This document shows positions 1-11,239 of a DNA stretch of 64,000 nt, piece after piece. Below the pieces are notes generated by a model. That model did no database searches and had not been told where the DNA came from. It saw only the letters and a program-made list of their open reading frames with translations. Where the stretch lies: assembly GCF_016545825.1 (NCBI RefSeq), contig NC_052619.1:40577682-40641681 (forward strand). Reading direction: 5' to 3'. Source of the DNA: Eucalyptus grandis (taxonomy: Eukaryota > Streptophyta > Magnoliopsida > Myrtales > Myrtaceae). Numbering within the stretch: position 1 is the first letter of the stretch; each line of letters opens with the position of its first letter. The position numbers and the translations under genes were made by a program.

Positions 1-199
1 CAACACAGGAGCTTGTGGTAGATGAAAATCAACTCTTGGATGCCCCCATTGAGTCTTGGGAAGGGGCAAGTACATGGGCTATGGTGGCTGGCTCTAATAA
101 GCCACCATTGGAAAGATGAAACTATTAAGCTGGAATTGTCAAGAGTCAAGCAATCCCTTGACAGTCTAGCATCTCAAAGCCCTAGTGGCTTAAGAGAGG

Positions 200-397
200 C
201 ATAACCTGGTTTTCCTCATGGAAACAAAAAATCAGAATCCTATTATTGAGAGAGTGAGGAAAATGACTCATTTTACAACTTCTTTTACTATTGAACCAGT
301 TGGCATAGCATGGGGATTAGCAATAATGTGGGATGAGGAGGTTAAAGTGGAAGTGGAAGGAAGTTCTGGGGAGCTTATTACTATAAAATGCAAGGAT
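200..397 (+). pseudogene. LINE endonuclease, N-terminal fragment
   Basis: The frame through 218-397 carries a METKN motif followed by a PVGIAWGLAIMW stretch. This matches the start of plant LINE endonuclease/exonuclease/phosphatase domains (usual form: METK, then DPxGxxGGLAxxW). The last codon, gat at 395-397, falls exactly at the Ogre target duplication. The same frame resumes at 19,394, directly after the duplicated aggat. The beginning of the endonuclease domain is absent or unrecognisable upstream. The stretch 1-199 holds short open frames that may be LINE ORF1 remains, but I see no diagnostic motif in them. Confidence 0.75.
393..397. repeat. Target-site duplication of the Ogre element, left copy (aggat)
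   Basis: The five bases aggat at 393-397 recur at 19,389-19,393, immediately outside the two LTR ends. Five bases is the normal duplication for Ty3/gypsy integrases. Confidence 0.9.
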
Positions 398-1010
398 TGT
401 CGCGACCTCTTTTTTTTCGGCGCCCGCACCGGGTACGAGCGCCTAAAGAGGCTAATGGCTCGGCTGAATTTATTAAGCCCGGACTCTCCCAAGTCCATCA
501 ATTCACGACTTAATGGTCTAAGTTTTTAACCCGCAAATCAATTTTTAAATTGGAGTCGCCACTAATCGATTTGGGGTGGGTTGATTAGAAACCCAAGTGA
601 AGTATCGAGAGAAATACTCACTCTGCGCAAACTGCAAATCCGAGAAATTAGGATTGGGGACTTGATTACACTAGTTAATCACTAATGCCCTTTCGGTACC
701 TAATCTTGTTTAAACACTAAGGTTTTTTGGATGTTCGAGGGATTTTCCATGCATTTTTGGGAGGAAAAACATTTTTTGAGTCATTTTCTAATTTTTTGGT
801 ATTTTTTTGAAAAATACAAGTCTTTTTGGCTTTTTCTGAATTTTTGGCTTTTTCATGAATTTTTGGCCTTTTTTGGATTTTGACATTTTTTGGAAAATAT
901 GAAATTTTTTTGATTTTTTGATTTTTGGAAAATAAAGCATTTTCTAAATATTTTTTAATATTTTTGGGAAATAAATTATTTTTATTATTTTTCATTTTTC
1001 GAAAATAAAA

Positions 1011-1041
<31 letters not shown>

Positions 1042-2331
1042 AATATTATTTTATATTAAAATAATATAAAATCGACTGGGTCGGATCCGCGGTTGGGTCC
1101 GACTCGGGCCGACCCACCCACGACGGGCCCGCGTTGCGGGCCCGACTCATTTTTTTTTTTTTTTTTTTATTTGAAACGGCGTCGTGGCCGGCCGTTTAGG
1201 GACACCCGGCCCGGCCCGACGACCCCGCTCCACGACTCCGCTCCGACTCACAACTCGGTTCCTTCGGAACCCTACCCGACTCGCAACCCGGCTCCCCGCC
1301 CTGCGGGATTTACGGAATCCTATTCGGTTCCCGATCCGGGTTCGACCCGACGACCCGGATCGCGACTGAAAATCGGGAACCCTAGGGTTTCCCGAATGGG
1401 GGCCCCAAGAGGTGCAGCGGCGACGATGGCGAAGACGGCGGCGACGGCGATGTTGATCGGACTTACGGAGAGGGAGATGGCAAGGGCGACGGCGACGGTG
1501 ACGGCACGATACCTGCTCGGCAATGGCGCGGCAAAGGCGACGGCAACAAGGGCAACGACAGATCGATGGCAACGACCACGGCGGACAACGATGGCGACGG
1601 TGGATCTTGGACGGTCGATCCGTCGCCGAGTTTCCCTCTCTCTCCCTCGGGCTCGCTCGGCGAACTCCCCTAAGTCTCTCGGGGACCCCTCCGAGCTCAC
1701 CACGCCACGGCCGACCCTACGCTCGAACTCCCGGGTCTCTCAAGGACCCCGAGCTCGGGGTGTTTCTTCCTCCTTTCTCTCTGTGTGTTTCTCCGGCAGA
1801 ATTTCCCCCTCTCCGGCCGCGAGCCTTCGGATCTGGGCTTGCTCAACCTCGGCTCCCCTTCTGAAGTCTCTCAGCAGGAAGCTCGAAGCTTTGCAGCCTT
1901 CGATCGTTCTCGGCGTGCCCATTGCCGTCGTTGGGGGAGCCCTATTTATAGGCAAGGGGGTGGTCGGTCGACGGAGCTTCGACCGCCGGTTCCCGCGCGC
2001 TGAACGACCTCTGCCGGCCAAACCGGCGTCCCATCCGCCATCATCTCCTCCTCCAATCACGTCCTGTCGACGCCAACTGCTTCTCTGCTTCACGTGCGCT
2101 GCCGTCCGTCCATCTCCCTCCGGCGTCGCGCCTGCCCGTGCGTGCGTTGCAGTGGCGCAAGGAGGAAGAAGACTCGGTCGGGCTGGGCCGAGGGGAGATG
2201 GGTCAAGGCCCATGCGGAGGCTGTTTTTCTGTTTTCTGTTTTTTCGTTATTTATTATCCGAAAAAGATAAAATAAAATAAAGTAAAGTTAAATAAAGCTA
2301 AATAAAACCTAACTAATTTTAGGCGTCAACA
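398..2331 (-). repeat. 3' LTR of the Ogre element
   Basis: Read on the - strand it starts TGTTGACGCC and ends GGTCGCGACA, the standard TG...CA ends. It matches 17,385-19,388 along its whole length with scattered substitutions and indels. About 720-1,080 is T-rich with a TTTA run. About 1,090-2,220 is strongly GC-rich and produces long chance reading frames on both strands. A TATA box lies at 1,942-1,951 on the - strand. Confidence 0.92.
1942..1951 (-). promoter_or_regulatory. TATA box in the Ogre 3' LTR
   Basis: The - strand reads CTATAAATAG inside a GC-rich setting, about 380 bases from the sense start of the LTR. The equivalent site is kept in the other LTR at 18,990-18,999. In this copy, transcription would run out through 398 into the LINE sequence. 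Confidence 0.7.
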
Positions 2332-2345
2332 GCTGCCCCTCTTTG
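2332..2345 (-). other. Polypurine tract of the Ogre element
   Basis: The - strand reads CAAAGAGGGGCAGC directly before the LTR start TGTTGACGCC. This is the expected position for the plus-strand primer in reverse transcription. The second Ogre-like element has nearly the same tract at 57,208-57,220. Confidence 0.8.
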
Positions 2346-2589
2346 AAGGTGAGCTCGCAGAGGTTGCATTCAAAGACAAACTGATGCCTAAATTTTATCC
2401 ATACATGCATAACATATTATATTTTACTTAGGACCTATTATCCTATGCAAAAGAGCACTATAACATTACAAATACTAAGACAGATAAGAAGATACCGTAG
2501 TTACTTACCGGGAGTGAGTGAGATAGGGTGTGAACCCCGAGTTTGGCAAGTATCGGGCGTCATCTTACCCGGTGATATGAAGATGTTGC

Positions 2590-3080
2590 TTTTCCGGGGC
2601 TCGAACCATTCTTCGGTCGCTGTTAAAACAATCAATGATTTGTCTAGGACCCGAACCTTTCTTCGGTCGCCTTGACGGGAAATTGCTTCTCCAGGACCCG
2701 AACCATTCTTCGGTCGCCTATTGGAGTAATCAGTGGTTTGTCTCGGACCCGAACCATTCTTCGGTCGTTGTGACGGGAAATTGCTTCTCCAGAACCCGAA
2801 CCATTCTTCGGTCGCCTGTTAAAACAATCAATGGTTTGTCTAGGACCCGAACCTTTCTTCGGTTGCCTTGACGGGAGATTGCTCCTCCAAGACCTGAATC
2901 ATTCTTCGGTCGCCTATTGGAGTAATCAGTGGTTTGTCTCGGACCCGAACCATTCTTCGGTCGCCGTGACGGGAAATTGCTTCTCCAGACCCGAACCATT
3001 CTTCTGGTCCGCCCGTTAAAACAATCAATGGTTTGTCTAGGACCCGAACCTTTCTTCGGTCGCCTTGACGGGAGATGCAC
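2590..3080. repeat. Tandem array A in the Ogre 3' UTR, ~49-base unit, ~195-base higher-order unit
   Basis: Ten copies of a unit with the core CCGAAccattcTTCGG start near 2600, 2652, 2698, 2748, 2797, 2849, 2893, 2944, 2990 and 3042. A variant with cctttc in the loop returns every ~195 bases (2651, 2848, 3041), showing a four-unit higher-order repeat. The core is an inverted repeat with a 5-base stem and 6-base loop. No credible protein is encoded. Confidence 0.9.
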
Positions 3081-3097
3081 TGACCTTTCTCTGGGCA

Positions 3098-3410
3098 TCT
3101 GCTTGTTGGGAGATAGTACTTGGATGATCACAAGTACAAACTCTTGGAGGATACCTGGATGATCACAAGCATCGGAGGGGTACCTGGACGATCACAAGTA
3201 CAAACTCTTGGGGGATACCTGGATGATCACAAGTATCGAAGGGGTACCTGGACGATCACAGGTACAAACTCTTTGGAGATACCTGGATGATCACAAGTAT
3301 CGAAGGGGTACCTAGACGATCACAGGTACAAACTCTTTGGAGATACCTGGATGATCACAAGTATCGAAGGGGTACCTGGACAATCACAGGTATAAACTCT
3401 TAAGGAAGAA
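3098..3410. repeat. Tandem array B in the Ogre 3' UTR, ~65-base dimer
   Basis: Alternating units of about 29 and 36 bases carry gatgatcacaagta and gacgatcacaggta. Clear copies start near 3150, 3179, 3216, 3245, 3282, 3310, 3347 and 3374. At 3244-3265 GTACCTG and CAGGTAC form a perfect 7-base stem around the loop gacgatca. The alternate unit pairs ACTTG with CAAGT around gatgatca. Confidence 0.88.
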
Positions 3411-4625
3411 TCAAGGCATACCTGAGATATTCGTGTGGAAATATCGAGGATGGGTCTTGCATATACGTGAAGGTCTCTCACCTCCTGGTAAAGGGGAATA
3501 TCGAGGACGTACTTGGGATATTCGTGAAGGTCTCTCACCTCCTGGTAAAGGGAATATCGAGGACGTACCTGGGATATTCGTGAAGGTCTCTCACCTCCTG
3601 GTAATTGAGAATATCGAGGGCGTACTTGGGATATTCGTGAAGGTCTCTCACCTCCTAGTAATTGGGAATATCGAGGGCGTACCTTGGATATTCATGAAGG
3701 TCTTTCACCTCCTGGTAATTGGGAATATTGAGAACGTGCCTCGCATATTCATGAAGGTCTCTCACCTCCTGGTAGTTGGGAATATCGAGGGCGTGCCTGG
3801 GATATTCGTGAAGGTCTCTCACCTCTTGGTAAAGGGGAATATCGAGGGCGTACCTGAGATATTCGTGAAGGTCTCTCACCTCCTGGTAATTGGGAATATT
3901 GAGGACGTGCCTTGCATATTCATGAAGGTCTCTCACCTCCTGGTAGTTGGGAATATCGAGGGCGTGCCTGGGATATTCATGAAGGTCTCTCACCTCTGGT
4001 AAAGGGAATATCGAGGGCGTACACCGAGATATTCGTGAAGGTCTCTCACCTCCCGGTAATTGGGAATATCGAGGGCGTGCCCCGCATATTCGTGAAGGTC
4101 TCTCACCTCTGGTAATTGGGAATATCGAGGACGTACCTAGGATATTCATGAAGGTCTCTCACCTTCTGGTAATTGGGAATATTGAGGACGTGCCTCGCAT
4201 ATTCATGAAGGTCTCTCACCTCCTGGTAGTTGGGAATATCGAGGGCGTGCCTGGGATATTCGTGAAGGTCTCTCACCTCTTGGTAATTGGGAATATCGAG
4301 GGCGTGCCCCGCATATTCGTGAAGGTCTCTCACCTCCTGGTAATTGGGAATATCGAGGGCGTGCCCCGCATATTCGTGAAGGTCTCTCACCTCCTGGTAA
4401 TTGGGAATATTGAGGACGTGCCTCGCATATTCATGAAGGTCTCTCACCTCCTGGTAGTTGGGAATATCGAGGGCGTGTCCCGCATATTCGTGAAGGTCTC
4501 TCACCTCCGGTAAAGGGAATATCGAGGGCGTACTGAGATATTCGTGAAGGTCTCACCTCACGGTAATGGGAATATCGAGGGCGTGCCCCGCATATTCGTG
4601 AAGGTCTCTCACCTCCTGGTAATAT
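3411..4625. repeat. Tandem array C in the Ogre 3' UTR, 57-base unit, ~21 copies
   Basis: The phrase gaaggtctctcacctc recurs about 21 times at steps of 55-59, mostly 57, from 3466 to 4612. Each unit pairs GAATAT(C) with (G)ATATTC around a 14-base loop, for example 3951-3957 with 3972-3978. Because 57 is divisible by three, several frames on both strands stay open and give 19-residue pseudo-repeats; these are not taken as proteins. Variants with cgcatattcatgaagg and a following ttggg recur every few units, suggesting segmental amplification. Confidence 0.93.
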
Positions 4626-5435
4626 AAACTTGAATGTAGCACGAGGCTTACCTGGGCTGTAGGCACTTAAAGGGGTGGAACACTGGATAGCCACGGAGTG
4701 TACAAAGTACTTTGGAATACTTGGATGACCACAAGTATTTAATGATACAACCTGGGACCACTCAGTTGGTCCAAGTGTAAGAAAGCATACCTGGGTAGGT
4801 GCAGGCACACAAAGTAGTGGAATGCTTGAACATAAGCTATTATTTAGGGACAACTCAGGCAAGTTGAGTGTCATGAAAAGGAAGTACCTGGACAATAGTG
4901 GGTACTTGACGATATAGGGATACCTAGACAGCAGTAGGTATTCCAAGAGATACTTGGTCAGTCACAAGTATCAATACTCTGGGGACAACTTGAACATGTC
5001 GAGTGTCAGGAAAAGGGAGTATCCGAACGGTGACCGGTACTCAAAGACAACAGGGATACCTAGACAGCAGTAGGTATTTAAAAATAAAGGAATACTTGGT
5101 CAGTCACAAGTATCAATACTCTGAGGACAACTCGAATAGGTCGAGTGTCAGGAAAAAGGAGTATCCGGACGGTGGCCGGTACTCAAGGACAACAGGGATA
5201 CCTAGACAGTAGTAGGAATTCAACAATAAAGGAATACTCGGTCGGTCACAAGTATCAATACTCGAGGACAACTCGAATAGGTCGAGTGTCGGGAAAGGAG
5301 TATCCGGATGGTGGCCGGTACTCAAAGACAATGGGATGCTAAGACAGTTGCAAGCATCGAAACTTAAGAGACAATTCGAATAGGTCGAGTGTCAAGAGGA
5401 GAGTACCTGAACAGCGATAGGTACCTTAAGACAAA
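4626..5435. repeat. Tandem array D and flanking hairpin units in the Ogre 3' UTR
   Basis: About three copies of a ~120-130-base unit start near 4,917, 5,052 and 5,193, each made of several inverted repeats. ATACCTA pairs with TAGGTAT (5056-5077, loop gacagcag). ATACTTG pairs with CAAGTAT (5092-5113, loop gtcagtca). ACTCGA pairs with TCGAGT (5130-5146, loop atagg). AGTA plus CCGG pairs with CCGG plus TACT (5160-5183). The lead-in 4,640-4,916 is less regular but uses the same design, for example GGACCA with TGGTCC near 4750-4770. Confidence 0.85.
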
Positions 5436-7831
5436 TGAGGATAGAGATATGCTTACCCTGGCAATATCTCGATCTCTAAGAGTATGTCGCTATTTGCACG
5501 GTATGCACACATGATTGTATATGCTGTAAATTCATGAGTTCAAATGAGATTTATGCATGATAATTTTGTCGATTCGCATCTTTTGATTTCCACTGGGAAG
5601 ATTTTGAAAGACAACCTTCATTTAGAATGTAGATGTCTTGAGCATGCCAGATGAGGGACTTTCAGTTTGAAAGGACTTTCCGCTCACTCTCATGGAAAAG
5701 GTTATCCTGACCATTGATGCAGGATTCATAAGGACCACACTTCTCACTGTCATCATGTCAACAGGGGTCTGAGTATTCTCGCAAACAGTACGACTTTACC
5801 AATGTGAGGGGTCTTTATTGAAACTGTGACGAAATCTTGGTCAGTGGCTCATCAAATGGGACCGTCGAGGTCAAGGCTTATGAATGAAGTGCCGCACGAT
5901 CATATCCAGGTTTGCAAGTCAAGGGTCCTGCGAAAAGAGATAGAATAGTCTTGCTCGCACTTCTTCGAGCGATGCTTATAGACATATGAAATCCTACGTT
6001 AATTGAAGTGCCCCTAATCTGAAGAGGCTTTTATAATGGGATGTAATGTAGGCTTGATTCACATGTAAGAGGGTGAGAGTTGGTGACTTTCTCGGCATTT
6101 GTCACTAGTCTTTCTTGTCATATGGAGGTTCTGTGGACCACAACAACAACTTTTTTTTTTTTTGGCTGTATTTTTGACTGGGGGCATTGGCCTTGCTTTT
6201 ACCAGGCACGCTGCTTTTTTCATGCCCTTATTTTTTATTCCAGTTCTTCAAATATGGGCATTGACCTTGCTTTTACCAGGTACACTGCTTTTTTATGCCC
6301 CTGCTTTTCTTGTTGCTTGAGAGCTGATCTTGGCAAGCTTAATTGAAGCACCGTTATTAGACTCTTGAGTCTTCATCTTCAACTGGCGCTCAGGCTATAA
6401 TAACTTCGCTTTGTCTTGATGTGAGGGTAAAATTACAAACTCACTTGGGTTGTATAATGAATACAAGTGCATAGAGAAAGAATTGCTCTTCGTCATTCTA
6501 GGGCACTTAAATTAACATGAGTGTTCATATGCAATAAGGACACCAAGATTGATGCAAGTGTGAGCAAGAAAATTTCTATCTCTCTTCTCACCTTGTGATG
6601 CCGCTTTGTCTCCGATCCGCCCCAAAGTGTGGGGTGGTTCTTGATGGGGGTATGAGAGAAGCTTCACCAATGTATGGGGCTCAATGGGGTGAGCGATGGA
6701 ATGCCTCTCACTGTTTTGGTTATCGTACCATTCGCGAGAGAACTCTTTATCCTACGCCATGGAATCTTCGCACTCATCTCACAAGTGTATAGATAGGGGA
6801 CTGTGTATAGGATATGGCTTGCCTTTCATCGTTTTGACGCGCCTCATTCAGCATGCTCAATTAATCTTGTATTCTTCACTTAGCTGTCTATTCTAATAAT
6901 TCTCAATGGAATCAGTGATTTAGACAGACAAAATCCTCATGCAAAATCTATGCAGCATTTTAAACATGAGAGAGTTTGTACTCTCAAAACAGATGAATGG
7001 TTTTTGCTCAAAAAGACCTTGTTGACAACTTTAAGGATTAGCGAGAATGGTGTTGTTTAAGCTTTGAACATCGAAAGGGTTATTCTCAAAGGGGTGTCGA
7101 TGGTTGTCCCTATCGATTAGGGATATGACACGTAAATGATCAACCGGGGTTGGGAATCTGATCGGGCATCTTTGTTTCTTTTTCCTTGCTTGGATCACTT
7201 GGTTTGCCCTGTTTAACCATTTGATCTGGCTCTTGAATTCCAATGCCTCCTGTCAATATGAGTTCGGAGAGTGAGTGTTAGAAATGATGCCAAATTACCT
7301 TTCCCCGAGTTTATTTGTCTGGTTTTTGGGAAAGTTGCTTGGCCTCTTTTACATTTCAATGCTTTCCTTCATGAAATTTTCCATTCTGTCTTTGATTAGC
7401 GGCATTGGGCACAATCATGTATCTCAAACTTCTATGGAATTTGAGATAGATAATTACTTCTTGCGAGGGCATGCATCGGGAACAAGAAGTGAGGCTTTCA
7501 GATTCTAAGATTGTTAACTGGGACGAAGGTTCCTTCTAACTGACCGGCTCTGAATGATGCGTCCTTTACACCGAGTCAGGCGAAATTGACATGGATTATT
7601 CTTACACGTCTGCCTGGGTAATGTCGATTTGCTCAAGTTATGCCATCGAGTTTGCTACTTGATTTTCGACATTTCCCTAAATGCTGGTGATTACTATTCA
7701 TTTTCTTTCATTAAGTCAACCGAACACACATTCTTTATGATGGTGTAGATACATCACTCATATATGAAAGGTGCATAGGCATTTTCAATCTGATATAGAA
7801 GTGTTTGGCAATGCCAGACAAGGAACATCTT
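5436..7831 (-). other. Ogre 3' untranslated region with modules shared by the second element
   Basis: No pol homology and no convincing gene is present between the arrays and the integrase stop. Several stretches recur in the second Ogre-like element. The phrase ggccttgcttttaccagg occurs at ~6190 here (a variant, ttgaccttgcttttaccagg, at ~6259) and at ~60,070 there. The phrase gggtggttcttga occurs at ~6633 and ~60,466. The phrase gagagttggtga occurs at ~6074 and ~59,830. A 70-codon - strand frame at 7,031-7,243 has no recognisable domain and is not called. Confidence 0.6.
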
Positions 7832-8870
7832 TTAAGGATAGTACTTTTTTACAGCATCCGAGTTAACTGGCTTAGAGAATTCTCGCCCATCCATCTCAGT
7901 TAGGATCAAGGCTCCTCCGGGGAGTATCTTTTTTATTACATAAGGACCCTTGTAATTTGGGGCGAACTTGCCTACAGGCTCTGGAAAGATTGGCAGCGTC
8001 TTTCTCAAGACTAGCTCGTCTATCTCGAAGTTCTTGGGTCGCACCTTTTGATTAAATGATCGAGCTACCTTCGCCGATAACACCGACCGTGGCGAGGGCT
8101 TTCGATCGCTTTTCATCGATCATGTTCAGGCTGCTCAAGCCTTTGTTGTGTCCATTCTTCCTTAGATAATCCAGCCAGTGATAAAATTCGTAGGGAAGGG
8201 ATTTCTACTTCCACGGGTAAACCGCCTCCATACCATAAACCGGGGAAAAGGGGTTGCCCCGAAGAGAAGTTCGAATCGAAGTTCGATATCTTTGTCGCCG
8301 CGAAGGATAGCCTCTCGTGCCGGTCCGCGGTAATTTTCAGCCGTCTTGGCTAGGATTCTCTTGATGTTCTTGTTGGCGGCCTCAACAGCCCCATTCATTT
8401 GCGAACGATAAGGGGATGAGTTCAAATGCTGGATCTTGAACTCGTAAAATAATTGATCAATCGGCTTGTTGTTCGATTTGTCCCATTGTCGGTGATGATC
8501 GAATACGGCACGCCATATCGGGCGATTATGTCACGTTTGATAAACTTTATGACATTTCGTGCAGTTACGCTTGCATATGATGTGGCCTCAATCCATTTTG
8601 AAAAGTAATCAATTGCAACCAAGATGAACCGATGCCCGTTTGACGCCTTTGGGTTAATTGGGCCAATTACATCGATGCCCCACATTGAAAACGGCCATGG
8701 CTCGGATAACTGATGCAGTTCAGTTGGAGGGACATTTATCTTATCCCCATGAATTTGACAACGATGACAACTCCGTACATGCTGAGCACAATCATTCTCT
8801 AAAGGGAGCCAATAATAACCAGAGTCTCATTATCTTCTTGGCCAACATACGTCCATTCATGTGAGGGCCA
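7832..8870 (-). pseudogene. Ogre integrase, frameshifted
   Basis: Integrase would insert the cDNA into chromosomal DNA. Sense order: a zinc-binding HHCC region (about 8,700-8,790, ending CAQHVRSCHRCQIHGD in a shifted frame); the core with MWGIDVIGP, TDNGTN and the glutamate in MNGAVEAANKN (8,162-8,685), giving the D, D and E catalytic residues; then a C-terminal domain (7,832-8,116) with GPYVIKKILPGGALIL, the usual Tat/Ogre integrase tail. The core is split at 8,422-8,425 and the zinc region is out of frame, so no full protein can be made. There is no chromodomain, as expected for Tat. Confidence 0.88.
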
Positions 8871-8928
8871 CATACTCCCTCATGTATTTCTTGCATTATT
8901 CGTGTGGCTTCGCCTACATCCACACACC

Positions 8929-9657
8929 TTAGCGGACTGAGTCATACGATCTTTTGTACAGATTTTCACCGCTGACGAAAAACTTTGAAGCCATTTTCAT
9001 TAGATATTTTCGATCAGAGGGAGTTCTTTGTTCATGGAACTCTTGCTTCTGGACGTATTTCATGATATCGTGATACCAGGGTTTCCCATCGGGTTCTTCA
9101 GTAATAGCCATGCAGTAGGCTTGTCTTGCCAGGACTTCAATTTTTAAAGGCTCTACTTCTAACCCTTTCGTTGCTTGCAACATAGATGATAGCGTTGCTA
9201 GTGCATCAGCGAACTGATTATGAATTCTAGGTAGGTATTCAAACGAGATGTCTTGGAATTTTCCCGCCAATTTTTCTAAGTAACCATGATAAGGCACAAG
9301 CTTGGCGTCTTTTGTCTTCCATTCGCCCAACGTCTGGAGGATTATTAAGGTAGAATCGCCGAACACCTTTAGCTTTGTCACTCCCATTTCAATAGCCGCT
9401 TGCAAGCCGAGGATGCATGCTTCATACTCGGCTATATTGTTGGTGCATGGAAATATCAATTTTGCAGCCACCGGATAATGTTGTCCATTTGGGGATATCA
9501 AGACTGCCCCAGTGCCGGAGCCTGACAAATTTACGGCTCCGTCGAAGAACATAGTCCATGTGTCTTCTACCGCTGATATTCGATCGTCCGGGGGATTATC
9601 CTTGCGTACTCCTTTAGGATAGTCTGCTAACATATCAGCAATCACCCGTCCTTTAAC
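8929..9657 (-). pseudogene. Second, archaeal-type RNase H domain (aRH) of the Ogre element
   Basis: The frame 8,929-9,645 holds WTMFFDGAVN, NNIAEYEACILGLQ, FGDSTLIILQ and NQFADALATL, the ordered acidic motifs of a complete RNase H fold (D, E, D, D). It lies after the normal Ty3 RNase H. A second RNase H of this type is established for the Tat clade and is thought to have been acquired separately. It is joined to the upstream part by a frame containing a single TAA at 9,658-9,660, so the domain itself is nearly intact. Its role would be degradation of RNA in RNA:DNA hybrids. Confidence 0.85.
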
Positions 9658-9671
9658 TTATTTTTGCGACA

Positions 9672-11239
9672 TCACTTGAATGTCGAATTCCGAGATCGAT
9701 TTGCCATTTGGCCAATTTTCCTACCAATGTCTTGGGCGACCGAGCAAATACTTGATCGGATCACTTTCGCCACGAGGAAAGTTTGGTAATGCAAGGTATA
9801 CTGTCGGAGCCTATGCAACACCCATACTAATGCGGCGCATGTTTTTTCTGATTTGGAGTAGTTTTGTTCTGATGTGGTGAACTTTTTGCTCAAATAGTAG
9901 ATGGCTCGCTCCTTCTGGTCATGGGGATCCTTTTGTGCCAGCATTGCACCTAAGGATTCACTGTTGAGGGTAAGGTAGAGAATTAAAGGGTGCCCCGGGA
10001 CTGGAGGTACTAGAATCGAGGGTTTCATCAAGTACTGCTTTAGGTCTTCAAATGCGAGTCGGCAATCATCATCCCATTTAATTTGTGCATCCTTCCTGAG
10101 AAGTTTAAAGAATGGTTTTGTAGTTTCAGAAAGCTGGGAAATGAATCGGGCAATGTAATTTAATCTTCCCAGAAGGCTCCGGACTTTTTTTACAGTTGAA
10201 GGAGGAGGCATCTCAAATATCGCCTTGGTTTTCGATGGATCTACTTCTATTCCTTCACAGCTTACAATGAATCCAAGTAATTTGCCAGAAGTTGCCCCCA
10301 AACACACATTTTGCTGGATTCAAGCGCAACTTAAACTGGCGAAGTCGCTCAAATAGTTTCTCCGTGGTCTTCGCATGGTTCTCTCCATATCTGGTTTTAG
10401 CGATCATGTCATCGACGTATACTTCAATTTCTTTGTGCATCATGTCATGGAAAAGGGTGACCATGGCTCGTGGTAAGTTGCTCCAAAGATTTTTTAGGCC
10501 AAAAGGCATGACCTTATAATGGAAAGTTCCCCATGGAGTAATGAACGCCGTTTTTTCCTTGTCTTCCTCCTTCATCTTTATTTGGTTGTATCCCGAGAAT
10601 CCATCCATAAAAGAGAATAGTTTGAATCCTGCAGTACTGTCCACTAGAACGTCTATGTGGGGTAATGGGAAATCATCTTTCGGGCTTGCCTTGTTCAAGT
10701 CACGATAGTCGACACAAATACGTATTCGACCATCCTTCTTCTTCACTGGCACAATGTTTGCTACCCAGCTGGGGTATCGCGAGACTTCGAGGAAACCCAC
10801 TTCGAGGAGTTTCATTACCTCTTCTTCAATCTTTTTTGACAGTTCTGGCTTGGTTCTTCTTAGCCGCTGCTTCTTGGGGGCTATGTCAGGGTTGGTTGGC
10901 AAACTATGCTCCACGATCATTGGATCAAGGCCTGGCATATCCGCGTATGACCATGTGAATATGTCATGATACCTCTTTAGGAGGGCAATCAAGCTTGCAG
11001 CTTCTTCTTTAGGAAGGTTCACGCCAATCTTTATCTCCCTTGGACCTTCTGTGCTGCCCAAATTGACGATGACGGTGTCTTCAGTGGTGGAAGGCCTTGT
11101 TTCTTCATGACGCTCCCAATCTCGTTGAACTTCATCGGAATTATCAAAGTCATCATCTGAGCTATCAGAATTGCTATTATGGCTATCCACGATGTTGGTT
11201 TGGACCGCCCCCATACCCTTGCCTACCGCTAGATCATTC
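9672..11239 (-). pseudogene. Ogre reverse transcriptase and first RNase H, frameshifted
   Basis: 11,214-10,300 carries the reverse transcriptase fingers and palm: KKKDGRIRICVDYRDLN, FMDGFSGYNQI, MPFGLKN and the catalytic VYVDDM. The frame shifts by one base in a C run at 10,295-10,299 and continues in 10,294-9,672 with GFIVSCEGIEVDPSKTKAI, the connection and the Ty3 RNase H (PLILYLTLNSESLGAMLAQ, YSKSEKTCAALVW). A further shift near 9,780 garbles the RNase H end. The frame is open upstream of the first ATG to an AG at 11,240-11,241, then meets a TGA, which fits a splice acceptor there. It would copy element RNA into cDNA in virus-like particles. Confidence 0.9.

Noticed and set aside
1093..2280. 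395-codon + strand frame, rich in Arg, Pro and Ala
   Set aside because: It lies in the GC-rich half of the Ogre LTR, the opposite strand is also open, and the frame is not kept in the other LTR. Chance frame.
3433..4946. Repeat proteins on both strands with 19-residue periods
   Set aside because: The array unit is 57 bases, divisible by three, so frames stay open by periodicity. No start context, no domain.
7031..7243. 70-codon - strand frame after the Ogre integrase
   Set aside because: Considered as an extra post-pol ORF, but short, without motif, and not seen in the second element.
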